Shown piece by piece: positions 33,459 to 44,653 of a DNA stretch of 64,000 nucleotides. The notes below the pieces were generated by a model. It was not told where the DNA came from. It worked only from the letters and a program-made list of their open reading frames with translations, and did not search any database. Positions within the stretch are counted from its first letter, which is position 1. Every line of letters starts with the position of its first letter. Location: NCBI GenBank assembly GCA_029204225.1, contig CM055100.1:46276597-46340596 (forward strand). The letters run 5' to 3'. A program made the position numbers and the translations under genes. Source of the stretch: Diphasiastrum complanatum (lineage: Eukaryota > Streptophyta > Lycopodiopsida > Lycopodiales > Lycopodiaceae).

Positions 33459-36385
33459 TTTGAGTCATGGTTTCATTGGTGAGAGAGCTAACTTATGATT
33501 GATCAGATTATATCTGACTAAAATGTTGTAGATGTACCTTTGTTGTGTAATGTAGATCAACTTTTGTTTTCTGTCTCTGTGGATTTGTATACCAAGGCAG
33601 AAATGAGCTTCGTCCAGATCGGTCATGTCGAATTCAGAAGGTAGCATTGTCTTCTCCTCTTTTATCAGATCGGTACTATTGCTGAAAAGCAATGTATCAT
33701 CCACGTATAATGTGATAATGATAAAAGACTGTTGCACTGCTTTGAGGTAAACATTTGAATATGAAGAGCTAGGTGTATAGTCATGATCAATGAGGAAAGT
33801 ATTGATCCTTTGAAAGTATGCTCGAGCAGATTGCTTCAAGCCATAAAGTGCCTTATGGAGTTTACAAACATGATTGCGCTTACCCTCGATAATATAACCT
33901 TCGAGTTGCAACATGTAAATGTCTTCTTCGATAACTCCATTGAGATATGTTGTCTGTACATCCATTTGATGTATTTTCAAATCTATTGCAGCGACAAATG
34001 ATAGAAAAAAGTTGAATAGAAGAATGCTTGACTACTGGACTGAAGGTCTCAGTGTAATCGACGTTGTATACTTGAGAAAAAACTTTGGCTACTAGTTGTG
34101 CCTTTCTTCTGTTGATGCTTCCATCTGCGTTGTACTTGACTTTGAAAATCCATTTGCAATCAACTACATTTTTGCTAGCAAGAATTCAACAATTGTCCAC
34201 ATCTGGTTCTTGATAAGAGATGAATACTCTTTATCCATAGCTCCTTTTCAGAGATATGAGTCAGGCTAACTGAGTGCCTCTTGGACAAACGTCGATTCCT
34301 GAACAAGATATGTTGCAGATTCGTCGATATACTGGTTGGCTGGTCTGCTAGTCCTTGAAGATCTTTGGGTAATACAGGAAGTTGATCGTTTCTATCATAC
34401 TCGTTGTTCGTCGGAAGTAGAAGAGCTTGGACCTTCAATGGGAATAGTCGCCTGTGGAACTGGAAAGTTCAAAGCATTAGGAGAATCTGATAGGTCGGCT
34501 ACATGGGAATTGCCCATTCCTTAGAGGTCTTGAAACTAATCTTCGATGAAGATGACATCCCGGCTAGTGAATATCTTCGACTCGATGGGATCAAACAACT
34601 TGTAGGCTTGATCTAAAGTAGTGTAGCTGATGAAAACACACTTGATACTCTGGAAGTCGAGTTTCTTCCTGAGATCATGAGGTATCTGTGCAAAAGCAGT
34701 ACATCCAAAAACTTGTAAGTTTGATAAATAATGTTTGGTACCTGTCCAAACTTCGAATGGTGTTTTGTCTGAGAGGCCTTTAGTAGAACATCTATTCTGA
34801 ATATAGGTTGCTGTTGAAACAACTTCTACCCAGAAGGACTTTGGAAGTGTCGTATGTGATAACATGCACTTTGCCGATTCAACTAAGGTTCTGTTCTTTC
34901 TCTCAACAAGACCATTTGACTGAGGCAAATAGGAAGTGATGTATTGTTGCTCAATGCCATTGTTAAGACAATAATCCTTGAATTCGTTGGAGATGTATTC
35001 TCCCTCGTCATCTTACCTCAGTGCTTTGATTCGTTTTTCAGTTTGATTCTCAGCATGCTCTTTGAATTGTCTGAATTTGATGAAAGCCTCTTATTTTTGT
35101 TTAATGAAATAAACAACTGTTCTTCTGGAGAATTCGTCAATAAAGGTAATGAAGTACTTTGCATCTATCAATGAAGGAGTTTGCATAGGTCCACATATAT
35201 CTGTATGAACAACATCTAACAGACCTTTTGTTGCATGCATATGGTTTGATCTAAAAGGAATCCTAGCCTGCTTTCCAAAAATGCAGCTATGACAAACAAG
35301 GAGATCGACCTTACTAGAAGGATAGTCAAGATCAAAGACCATGGATTGTTTGGTCATGTTCAAAATAGATGCATGATTCACGTGTCCTAAGCGATGATGC
35401 CATAATAATACTTTATTGACTAGAACAGAGGTTTTCAAAGCTTGACTAGACTCATAATAACAGTGTGCCAATCTATATAAGTAACCATGTCTCTTTCCAA
35501 GTGCAAGGATCTTATCACTCCTATCAATAATTCTGCATTGATCATATTCGAATTCTACCTTATGACCTAAATCTATAATTCTACTCACTGATAACAGATT
35601 TGTAGAGATTTTAGGAACATATAAAACCTTTGATAGTAATTTGAATTGATCATGCTAGAATCGCAATCTTATAGTACCTTCACCTTCAATAGTGTGAGTG
35701 CTATTGTCACCAAGATGAACAAATTTTTTCGTGTTGTAAGGAGTGTAGGAGTTGAAGATCTCACATTGATTGGTCATATGTTGAGTTGCTCCAGAATCCA
35801 AAAACCATGAATCATCCAAAAATGTGCTTTGATCTTTGACCATAAATGCGCCTTCGTCCACTTCGACTTGGGGAGATGATGAGACTGTGTTTGCTTGTTG
35901 ATAGTGTTGCTTGGTTGCGTTCTTTGCTTATAGAATTCGGCAATCCTTGATCTCATGGTTATTGCGCTTGCAATACCTACAAAATATCTTCTTCTTCAAC
36001 TATGGATTTGATGATTGTTCTTGACCTTGAGTCTGTTTTTGATTCATTGCAGCCTTCTTGGAGCTTTTTTGCTTCTGTCGCTTTGAGCCTTTGTTGACAA
36101 ATAGAGCCTGAGAGGAGGAAGTAGGCAAAGTGTCTTTTTGCAGCAAAGTGGTAATGCAGAACATAGATCTAGCTCGAAAAGAAAAAAAACTTTCGTGCGT
36201 GGCAGAATAAACTATCTTCATCTTTTCAATGCATGACTACGCCTATCAAACAAGACAAGGTGGAACCATGAGTGGTCCAATAGAATTTAGAGGTGAATGG
36301 ATCAATGGTCCAATAGGATTAAGAGGTGGAAAAAGTGTGATCCAATCATAGTCAAGCATTGTGGTAGCTCGTGGATCTACTAGTA

Positions 36386-36640
36386 TCATTGTTTATTGTC
36401 TAATTTGTCCTGCCACCCTTTCTTTTTTCCTTCCTTCCATGGCTGACTGGGTTGTCCCTTCTCCAACGTATGCACCTGCTTTGGTCCTTTGAGTCCCATC
36501 TTCTTGAAACCGGTCAGCAATGCTACTTCATCCTGTGGAGAGTTAATCTTGCACATGCCTTCCTCTTGTATAAGTCTCTTACTGGTATATTCCATGTCCA
36601 TCCTTTTTTCAAATCCATCCAGCATCATCACTAAGGGGTC
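36386..36640 (-). mobile_element. Copia gag fragment
   Basis: Minus strand reads EYTSKRLIQEEGMCKINSPQ then DEVALLTGFKKMG and a Lys-rich tail, resembling the end of a Copia capsid domain (a ...RL..EE.R... helix before the zinc knuckle). It lies on the gag side of Copia-8 but is separated from it by unrelated sequence and is not clearly the same copy. Confidence 0.5.
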
Positions 36641-36955
36641 ATTTTTAGCACGACTATGCCGACTATTTTTACAACTGGCTAAAAAGTCGCAAAACATTTT
36701 TACGGGCCATTTCTAAGGCCGCAAACTTTTTCTCTTGCCTCATTAAGGGCTGGCTGAGACCCACTTCTAAGTGGACTGGCACTTTTCACTCGGCTTTACA
36801 TATATCAAATATTTTTTATGATTCTTGAGACCGTCACAAAACTACTATAACTTGTCTAGCCACTTTAGGGGTAGGTTGGGACCCTTTTATAGAGGCAACT
36901 ATATGCCGATTTTGTTGCTAGTACCCGGGTTTTACATGCCGGTTTTTTTACAATT
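36641..36955. other. Non-coding segment, possibly DNA-transposon derived
   Basis: Contains repeated motifs of the type GAGACCCACTTCTAAGTGG and TTGGGACCCTTTTATAGAGGC, which resemble subterminal repeats of CACTA-type transposons. I see no CACTA terminal repeat, so the family call is speculative. Confidence 0.25.
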
Positions 36956-37853
36956 TTGAAAAAAGAAAGCCCAATATTAGGCCAATTTTCCATGCGGAAA
37001 TATCGGCTAACAGACCAACCACTTGGTTTTGTAAGCCAAGAATATCCAGAATACGGATGTCACATGAATAAAAGCATTTATGGTCGGAAACAAGCAGCAA
37101 GACAATGGTATAGCAAGAAGGACGAAGCACTACGTTTCTTAGGTTTCAAACCTCTATTTGTTGAATCAAATGTCTATATCAAGCATGTCCAAAATGAAAT
37201 AATCATTCTACCGGTTTATGTTGATGACACGCTTATCTTCTCAAGAAGAGATAACTTAATTTCAAATGTCAAAAGAAACATTTTTGAAATATTTGAGATC
37301 GCTGACCTAGGAGAAGCTAAAATCTATCTAGGCTTGCAGATCCAAAGAGACTTTGAAGGTGGTAAGTTGTATCTTAACCAACAAAAGTACACTCAAAAGA
37401 TCATTGAAGACTTGCATGCTCGAATGCAAAGGTGTGCATACTCCCATGATACCTGGAACAATACTGAGCAAGGCAGATTGTCCGCAGACTCTTGAGGAAG
37501 AGAAGTGAATGGCCAAAACACCCTATCGAAGGCTGATTGGATCATTGTTATATCTAGCAGACAACACCAGACTTGATATAGTGTTTGCAGTATACAAGGT
37601 GAGCCAATATATATTAAACCCAGGATCGTTGCATTGGAAGTTAGCAAAGAGAATACTACAATATCTCCAGGAAACGAAAGACTATGGACTGTGTTATTGT
37701 AAGGAAGCTGGATTTCACATCGAATATTACAGTGACACAAGTTGGGCATCCATGAAGGATGATAGCAAAAGTATTTCAAGAGGTTGTACTCTAGTATCTG
37801 GTGCAGCCACACTCTGGATAAGCAAGATGCAAACAATAGTAGCTCAATTGTAA
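36956..37853 (+). mobile_element. Copia-9: RT and RNase H fragment
   Basis: Plus strand reads RT from PLGFVSQEYPEYGCHMNKSI, YGRKQAARQWY (usually YGLKQAPR.W), YVDDTLIFSRRD (catalytic box intact), ADLGEAKIYLGLQIQRDFEG. After a frame slip near 37430-37510 it continues YRRLIGSLLYLADNTRLDIV, LHWKLAKRILQYLQETKDYG, YYSDTSWASMKDDSKSISRG (RNase H first Asp). Cut at 37853 where Gypsy sequence begins. Gag, protease and integrase are absent. Confidence 0.85.
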
Positions 37854-38116
37854 GAACCACCAAGTGAAGATCTTCAGGATTCCAATCACATGCAAACCAA
37901 AAGGACACTTGTGGAGCATGAACCTTGTAGAGCCAAGAGAAGAAGAAAGGAGGATAGTGCATGTGGGAGAGCAGTTAATAGCCACCCAGTTCAAGAGACT
38001 ATGATCCTTGTTGGTGGAATATAAAGACTGTTTTTCTGGAGCTATAGTGATCTAAAGGGCATTCCGCCAATAGTAGTCCAACATACCATACCCTTGGTGG
38101 ACGGAGCAGTCCCCAA

Positions 38117-38916
38117 GTGAGCCGTTACTACCGCTGCAACCCGAACTATACAGAACTGATCAAGCAGGAGTTGCAAAAGCTGATGGACGCAGATTTCATT
38201 TACGAGATTGAGCACACGGAATGGGTATCATCGATAGTTATAGTACCCAAGAAGAATGGCAAAATGTGGATCTGTGTGAATCTGAAGGTGCTAAATGCAG
38301 TCACCAAAAAGGACCATACTCCTTTACCATTTATGGAAAGTGTCCTTGACAGGGTAGCTGGCGCCAAAGCCTACAGTTTTCTGGACGGCTTCAGCGGCTA
38401 CAACCAAGTGAAAATAGCCCCCCGGGACCAGCACAAGATAGCATTTGCCATGGACTTTGCAATGCCCCAAGCACTTTCCAGCGAGTCATGCAGGCAGCAT
38501 TCAAAGATTATCTACAAAAAATTTTGAGAAATTTCTTGGACGATCTATGCGTGCATGGACCAGATTCAAAACACTTTTTCAAATTGGAGAAGGTGTTACA
38601 AAAATGCCGCGACTACCAGATCTCCGTAAATCCAGAAAAATGTCAGTTCTGGGTGACACATGGCTTGATACTCAGCCATATAGTGTCAAGACATGGGATC
38701 GCCATATATCTATCAAAGATCAAGACCATTATTGATCTACCACCACCGGGGACAATCCGCGAGGTCTACATTTTCATGGGTCATGCTAACTACTATAGGA
38801 TCTTCATTCTTGATTTTGCGGAGTTAGCCAGAACAATCTACAAACTCACAACGGATCCACATTGGAATGAGGAAGCCCTAAAAGCTTCCAAAAGCTTAAG
38901 GATGCATTGGTTTTAG
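38117..38916 (+). pseudogene. Gypsy-1 reverse transcriptase
   Basis: First part 38117-38456 includes ELQKLMDADFIYEIEHTEW and LDGFSGYNQVKIAPRDQ. A deletion of roughly a dozen codons (the family's strand before LCNAPSTFQR) puts the rest out of frame. The second part, 38488-38916, reads MQAAFKDYLQKILRNFLDDL, NPEKCQFWVTHGLILSHIVS and GHANYYRIFILDFAELARTI. RT activity is unlikely. Confidence 0.8.
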
Positions 38917-39390
38917 CACCAATCTTACGTCCACCCAATTGGTCCATTGAGTTTCACGTGCATACGGACGCATCAAAGTATGTAGTTGGAGCAGTCTTAA
39001 CCCAGCCAAGTGAACACAAAAAGGATTTTTCAATTCGGTTTGCAAGCCGACAACTCAGTGATACCGAAATGAACTATTCAACCACAAAGCGAGAAGCACA
39101 AGCAATGATCTATGCGGTTAAGAAATTTTGACATTACTTGATGGTCACACATTATGCTTTTTATACGGACCATCAACCCTTGCTCAATCTCATTAATAAA
39201 ACTTGCAACACCGGAAGAATCACCAAATGGCTACTTCTGTTGTTGGAGTTTGATTTTCGGATAGTAGTTCGAAAGGAAAACAACACTACATGGCAGATCA
39301 TGTGTCACAAATCAAGAGAAAGGAGACTGCCACCCACCCTGACGATGAGTTAGCAGATGTTGCCTTATTTTATGTGGACACAGTACCAGA

Positions 39391-40626
39391 ATGGGTGACA
39401 TTGTTGAATATCTAATGCGTGGCCAACTAGACAAATCACTACCAAAGGCGGAACAACGGAAATTGATCTTGAAGGCTAGACCTTATCAGCTGATTGTCGG
39501 CCAGTTGTATCGAAGAGGTCAAGATGGAATTCTTCAGTGGTGTATTCTTCCTCATGAGACCACCCAGATCATTTCGCTTTCACATGAAGGCATGGGTGGG
39601 GGTCATTTTGCATCTGACATTACAGTTTACAAGATCCTGCAATCAGGATGTTGGTGGCCAACGATTCATAAAGATACGGAGGAATACTTGAAAAAGTGCG
39701 ATGTGTGCCAACGGGCAAGGAGACCAACAAGATTGAACTATGATCTACTGCACCCAGTCTTAGCCCAAGCACCATTCGAAAAATGGAGATTGGACTATAT
39801 TGGTCCAATTCACCCTGCAGCAAGGAGTTTTCAGGCTCAATACACAATTGTAGCCACAGACTATCTCACCAAATGGGTCGAAGCCAAGGCAGTAAGAGTA
39901 GCTGATGCTAGGACCACTGCCAAGTTCCCTTATGAAAATATCATTGTGCCCTTTGGATGCCCGGTGGAACTAGTCAGTGATCGCAAAAGCCATTTCATCA
40001 ACGAGACCATCAAGGTCCTGTTGGAGAAATTCTTCGTGATCCACATAACTACTACGCCTTATTATCCTCGGGGTGATGGGCAAGTAGAATCATCCAATAA
40101 GATCCTGTGTAGCGTGCTCACAAAAACAGTTGAAGCTAGCAGATCAGATTGGGAACACAAGTTGCATGCTGCACTGTGGGCATTCAGGACAACATATAAA
40201 GGGAGCACTGATCAAACACCCTTCCAATTGGTATATGGTCAAGATGTTGTGATGCCAGTAGAGTTTTTAGTTCCTTCATTAAGGATTGCCACCGCGCAAC
40301 GTCTTAATGAGTCCAAATCTCTACAGCTACGCCACGAAGCTCTGCATAAACTCTGTGAAACACGCTTACTGGTTGTGCATGCACTGGCAGCTGAAAAGGA
40401 AAGACACAAAGCTTGGCATGATCAAAGATTACAAAAGAAGGATCTTCGTTCAGGAGATCCGGTCCTGATGTATAAAACCAAGGCAATCAAGGAGCAGTTA
40501 AAATTCACTGGCGAAGGTCCTTATAGGATCAAGGAAATTCTTAATCATGGAGCCGTGAACTTAGAAAAGCTAGATGGAATGCCATTCGACACACCCATCA
40601 ACAGTAGCCGGTTGCACAAGTACTAG
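39391..40626 (+). CDS. Gypsy-1 integrase, intact 411-residue frame
   Basis: Inserts retroelement cDNA into the genome. Zinc-binding H65-x6-H72 and C103-x2-C106 (KKCDVCQRARR). Catalytic triad D135 (RLDYIGP), D197 (LVSDRKSHF) and E233 (GQVESSN), with exactly 35 residues between the second and third: D,D35E. The C-terminal part has YGQDVVMPVEF and an SH3-like segment (SGDPVLMYKTKA, GEGPYRIKEILNHGAVNLEK). The frame is open from the end of RNase H to the stop 37 bp before the LTR. RNase H and RT upstream carry a stop and a deletion, so only this module looks undamaged. Confidence 0.88.
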   Translation: MGDIVEYLMRGQLDKSLPKAEQRKLILKARPYQLIVGQLYRRGQDGILQWCILPHETTQIISLSHEGMGGGHFASDITVYKILQSGCWWPTIHKDTEEYLKKCDVCQRARRPTRLNYDLLHPVLAQAPFEKWRLDYIGPIHPAARSFQAQYTIVATDYLTKWVEAKAVRVADARTTAKFPYENIIVPFGCPVELVSDRKSHFINETIKVLLEKFFVIHITTTPYYPRGDGQVESSNKILCSVLTKTVEASRSDWEHKLHAALWAFRTTYKGSTDQTPFQLVYGQDVVMPVEFLVPSLRIATAQRLNESKSLQLRHEALHKLCETRLLVVHALAAEKERHKAWHDQRLQKKDLRSGDPVLMYKTKAIKEQLKFTGEGPYRIKEILNHGAVNLEKLDGMPFDTPINSSRLHKY

Positions 40627-40662
40627 CCACCACAATGAGACAGATCCAGATTAGGGGTGGCA

Positions 40663-41380
<718 letters not shown>

Positions 41381-43140
41381 TGCAGGTGAAGGCGAGGTTG
41401 CCGCTCCCAGTGATAGACCCCTATGCTACATCGACGACACAACAGTGGATTCTAGTCTATGCTTCTGAGTCAGCTAGTGGAATCCTTTCTGGAATTTCCT
41501 AATCCCTCCGTTGTGCCATATGACTGGCATAGCTTCCTTATTCAAGAAGTAACAAACTCCACCAAGCCCAACAACCGTGAGCGAATCGCAGCAGGCTCCT
41601 TGTTGTGTAACTTTGCATGTGCGCTTCTTGAGGTGAAAGTGCACGGTTTCCAATGCTCATCCCTCTTCTCTACCCTTGTGCCGCATACTAACCTTTATCT
41701 ACCATCTCAAGCATCTACCTCCTCCCAACCTATAGTTATTAACACAATGGCTAGCAAACAAATGTGTGGCGCTGCCTCTACATCTACATCTCATTTGTTA
41801 CTCGAAAACGTGTCTCCACTGCCGCACTAACCACTCCATCAACCACCATCACTTCTTCTTCCGTGCAACACTCTAGCATGGATGCAAGTTATCAATTTTT
41901 CACCCCCACGCTAGACACTTTTTGCTCCATCCTCACCTTCTTCCATACTCCACACCACCCTCTAGTTTCCCTCTGTTCCTCCCATCCTCTCGTTTGGACA
42001 AACCGTCCTCGCCCTTGTTTCTATAGTTGTTTTTCAAACCCCACCCACTTCCCCAACAAAGGTTGCGAGGGCAACCAACTGTTGCCCGATGACGCATTTG
42101 TTCAAACAGTTTTTGTACCATTGCCAGATCGAACTGATTCCACCGACCCAGATGGCATCAGGTCAAATGAGAACCTGATAGAAGATAATGACGACGTGAT
42201 TCCACCAGTCGTCGGGTCCGATACAATACAAGCCCCTACAAGTGCTAGCGTACTGGCTGCTCCCACGGACCTAACGATGACGTACCAAACTCTTGGAAAA
42301 TACATCCTGGATGCGGTAGCAGCCAAAGCTATTCTGGAAAGTAAGGTACGCCTCTACATCCACATCTCCACCTGTTACCCGAAGACATGTCTCCACTGCT
42401 GCACTAACCACTCCATCAACCACCGCCACTTCTTCTTCCATGCAACCCCCCAATCCAATTTTTGTTGTCGCTACCTCTCTTCCTGTTCCATCCACATTTG
42501 TTTCTGTCTCCATCTATGTTTCTTTTGTTGATACCACTCCTACTTCTCTTCCAGTGTCCACTGCTCCATCCATCACCATCGCATCCTCCATCACTCCTGC
42601 CATCACCGTTGTTCCTCTCACATTCAATCCTTCTGATTCGCAACTATCCCCTGACACTCTGGCATGGATGCAAGCTATCAAATTTTCACCCCCACGCCAG
42701 ACACTTTCTGCTCCATCCTCACCTTCTTCCATACTCCACACCACCCTTCAGTTCCCCATTGTTCCTCCCATCCTCTCGTTCGGACAAACTGTCCTCACCC
42801 TTGTTTCCACAGTTGTTTCTCACACCCCACCCGCTTCACCAACAAAGGTTGCCGAGGGCAGCCAACCGCTGCTTGATGACGCATTTGTACAAACAATTTT
42901 TGTACCATAACCAGATCGGACTGACCCTACTGCCCCAGATGGAATCAGGACAAATAAAAACCTGATTGAAGACAATGACGACGGAGTTCCACAAGTCGTC
43001 GGGGCCGATACAACACAAGCCTCTGCCGTGCCAGTGTACCAGCTGCTCCCACGGATCTAACGACGGCATACCAAACTCTTGGAAAATACATCCTGGATGC
43101 GGTAGCAGCCAAAGCTATTTTGGAAAGCAGGGTACTACAT
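41381..43140 (+). mobile_element. Gag-side ORF region with 785-bp tandem duplication
   Basis: Long Ser/Thr/Pro-rich plus-strand frames. 41878-42340 and 42663-43125 are two copies of one unit (CATGGATGCAAG ... GCGGTAGCAGCCAAAGC) spaced 785 bp apart. Each encodes, in part, an acidic block LIEDNDD followed by YQTLGKYILDAVAAKAILES. A shorter third piece (TCTCCACTGC...CACTTCTTCTTCC) repeats at 41813 and about 42390. No known domain is recognised. Position after the Gypsy LTR and before a coiled-coil ORF suggests a retroelement leader/ORF, but this is inference. Confidence 0.45.
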
Positions 43141-43296
43141 TTGGCAATGAGTAATACACAGCTGCGATCAGACCTCACCAAGCTGTAGCAAGAGCTCATT
43201 CTGGCTCAGCAACATGAACAAGCAGGGCACCAGGAGATTGCCAAGCTGCAGCACAAGGAGGAGGGCCTAAACAAATATATTCAAAGCCTCTCCAAA

Positions 43297-43842
43297 GTGG
43301 TGACTGAGGCCTCCACAAAGGTATGGGAGCTTCAAGCTGAAGCATCCCAAAGGCTTGCCCCCATCCAGACGCAACTTACACTTTTGGAAGCAGAGGACAT
43401 GCGCCTGGGGATGGAGGTAAAAGCCTTACAAGACGAAAAGCTCATCTGGTTAGTTCAATTTGCACCAGACACAAGGCCGTTTTCTCAATCAGAAATGAAT
43501 CTTTTACGGCGTCAGGTGCAGATTTATAGCCAAACCCTCAACAGCTACCAGGCGGAGTTCAATAAGTATTGGACAAGCGCAACACAAGAGCTCGTCCAGG
43601 CCAAGCAAGCCCTCAAGGCATGCCAAAAATACATGGAAACAAAGGCCCAGCCCACCCCCGTGGTAATTTCACCGCCACCTAATTTTGACGCTGCACAGGC
43701 TAGTACCAGCCAAGATCAAAGCCAGCAGGCAGCAGGGGGATTTCAACCAGATCAAGGGTCCGAAGGCCAAGACCACGGACAGACAGATGCGACTGCTGCG
43801 ACGCGAGACCAGAGCCAAGGCGCAACCACCAGCCAAGGCTAA
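43297..43842 (+). CDS. Coiled-coil ORF of unknown function (gag-like position)
   Basis: 181 codons; the open frame probably extends back through QQHEQAGHQEIAKLQHKEEG (43200-43270) into the duplicated block. Residues 1-115 are heptad-like and charged (WELQAEASQRLAPIQTQLTL, LVQAKQALKACQKYMETKAQ); residues 120-181 are Gln/Ser/Gly-rich and disordered. No zinc knuckle or capsid motif. The neighbouring downstream sequence looks like one protein broken by frame slips. Some plant Gypsy lineages carry long coiled-coil gag-side ORFs, so a retroelement origin is likely, but I do not recognise the family. Confidence 0.45.
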   Translation: MVTEASTKVWELQAEASQRLAPIQTQLTLLEAEDMRLGMEVKALQDEKLIWLVQFAPDTRPFSQSEMNLLRRQVQIYSQTLNSYQAEFNKYWTSATQELVQAKQALKACQKYMETKAQPTPVVISPPPNFDAAQASTSQDQSQQAAGGFQPDQGSEGQDHGQTDATAATRDQSQGATTSQG

Positions 43843-44653
43843 GCAACATCATCCAAAGGTTCGCGTACGATATCTGCCAGCTGGGCCTTTCGAAGACCGA
43901 AGTCCATGGAGGAGAACATCAATAAATTTTTATCCAAATATTCCCACGAGTCATCAAGAGACGGCTGACAGATATCATTCTCAGCTCAGACCATCAAGAA
44001 AAAAGAACTGCAAGCCTTACCCACCCTCCAACCACAACCGGAGTGGCGACAACAATTATTTGAGAGAGACCCTACGACCATCAGGGCTTATGTGACGAGT
44101 CTGCATTAGTTACGGGTGAATGCACATTTCCTCCCATGTCCAAGAAGATCCAAATGAGTGGAATGCGGCACTCCTCTGGACCAAATCACACTGCACAATT
44201 TCAACTGGCCAATCATCAAATCCGAATATGGGTGGACAACAGATGTAGACGCCAGAAGGGCTCTCTCCACATTCGCCAGTCACTACATCAATTGCCCCGA
44301 TCCCACACTCCGTGCGGCAGCCAGTTACGCCCGAGACTTATAATATTTAATGGGCATTGAAACAAAATGGGAGGAATTCCTTCCCTCCATATTTTTTTGA
44401 TCCAAATAAGGCGCTAGCTTTCAACAAAGTTGAAGACGAGCTGCCAATCGCTCGCGTATATTACCGAGTTGCATTCCTTGGAGATCCCTGGACGAAACGA
44501 TGCCAAGCATGGGTGGATCAGGAATGGCTGACAGGAGTCCACAAGTCCTTCCACACACCAAAGGACTCGAAGAAACTGGACCGTCTCAACTTCATAGAAA
44601 ACGTTACAGGCTATCTCATCCACCAGAGGCGGTCCAAGAGAACGCTAAACTAA
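43843..44653 (+). pseudogene. Unrecognised globular domain, frame-broken
   Basis: Joinable plus-strand segments: KKELQALPTLQPQPEWRQQL then FERDPTTIRAYVTSL (about 44000-44100); LDQITLHNFNWPIIKSEYGW then DPTLRAAASYARDL (44170-44340); FDPNKALAFNKVEDELPIAR, YYRVAFLGDPWTKRCQAWVD, FIENVTGYLIHQRR (44400-44640). The segments are separated by one-base slips and a few stops but keep the same order, so they likely derive from one protein following the coiled-coil ORF. A capsid-like gag domain is possible; I do not recognise it. Confidence 0.4.

Larger units (their letters stand above)
31392..36250 (-). mobile_element. Copia-8: long minus-strand Ty1/Copia with LTR
   Basis: Minus-strand order: leader fragment 36250-36150; gag end with basic stretch and zinc knuckle (CRYCKRNN region, 36220-35930); protease WFLDSGATQHM near 35800; pre-integrase LGHKVEFEYDQCRIIDRSDK and integrase N-terminus (DICGPMQTPS, FIDEFSRRT) 35588-35091; integrase C-terminal part (QSNGLVERKNRTLVESAKCM) 34928-34536; RT (KIHQMDVQTTYLNG, YVDDTLLFS) 34100-33465; RNase H (DVSWAGDVDTRKS, LSSTESEYIAVSQATKEAIW, FCDNQSAI) 33458-32808. 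A purine tract (TTAAGGGAAAG) precedes the LTR 32702-31470. Frame breaks occur between blocks (about 35000 and 34100-34500). Gag 5' part is missing. Not autonomous. Confidence 0.88.

Noticed and set aside
41933-42744. Minus-strand frames (VEGG/GDGD-rich) opposite the gag-side ORF
   Set aside because: Mirror translations of Ser/Thr/Pro-rich plus-strand coding sequence with no motif.
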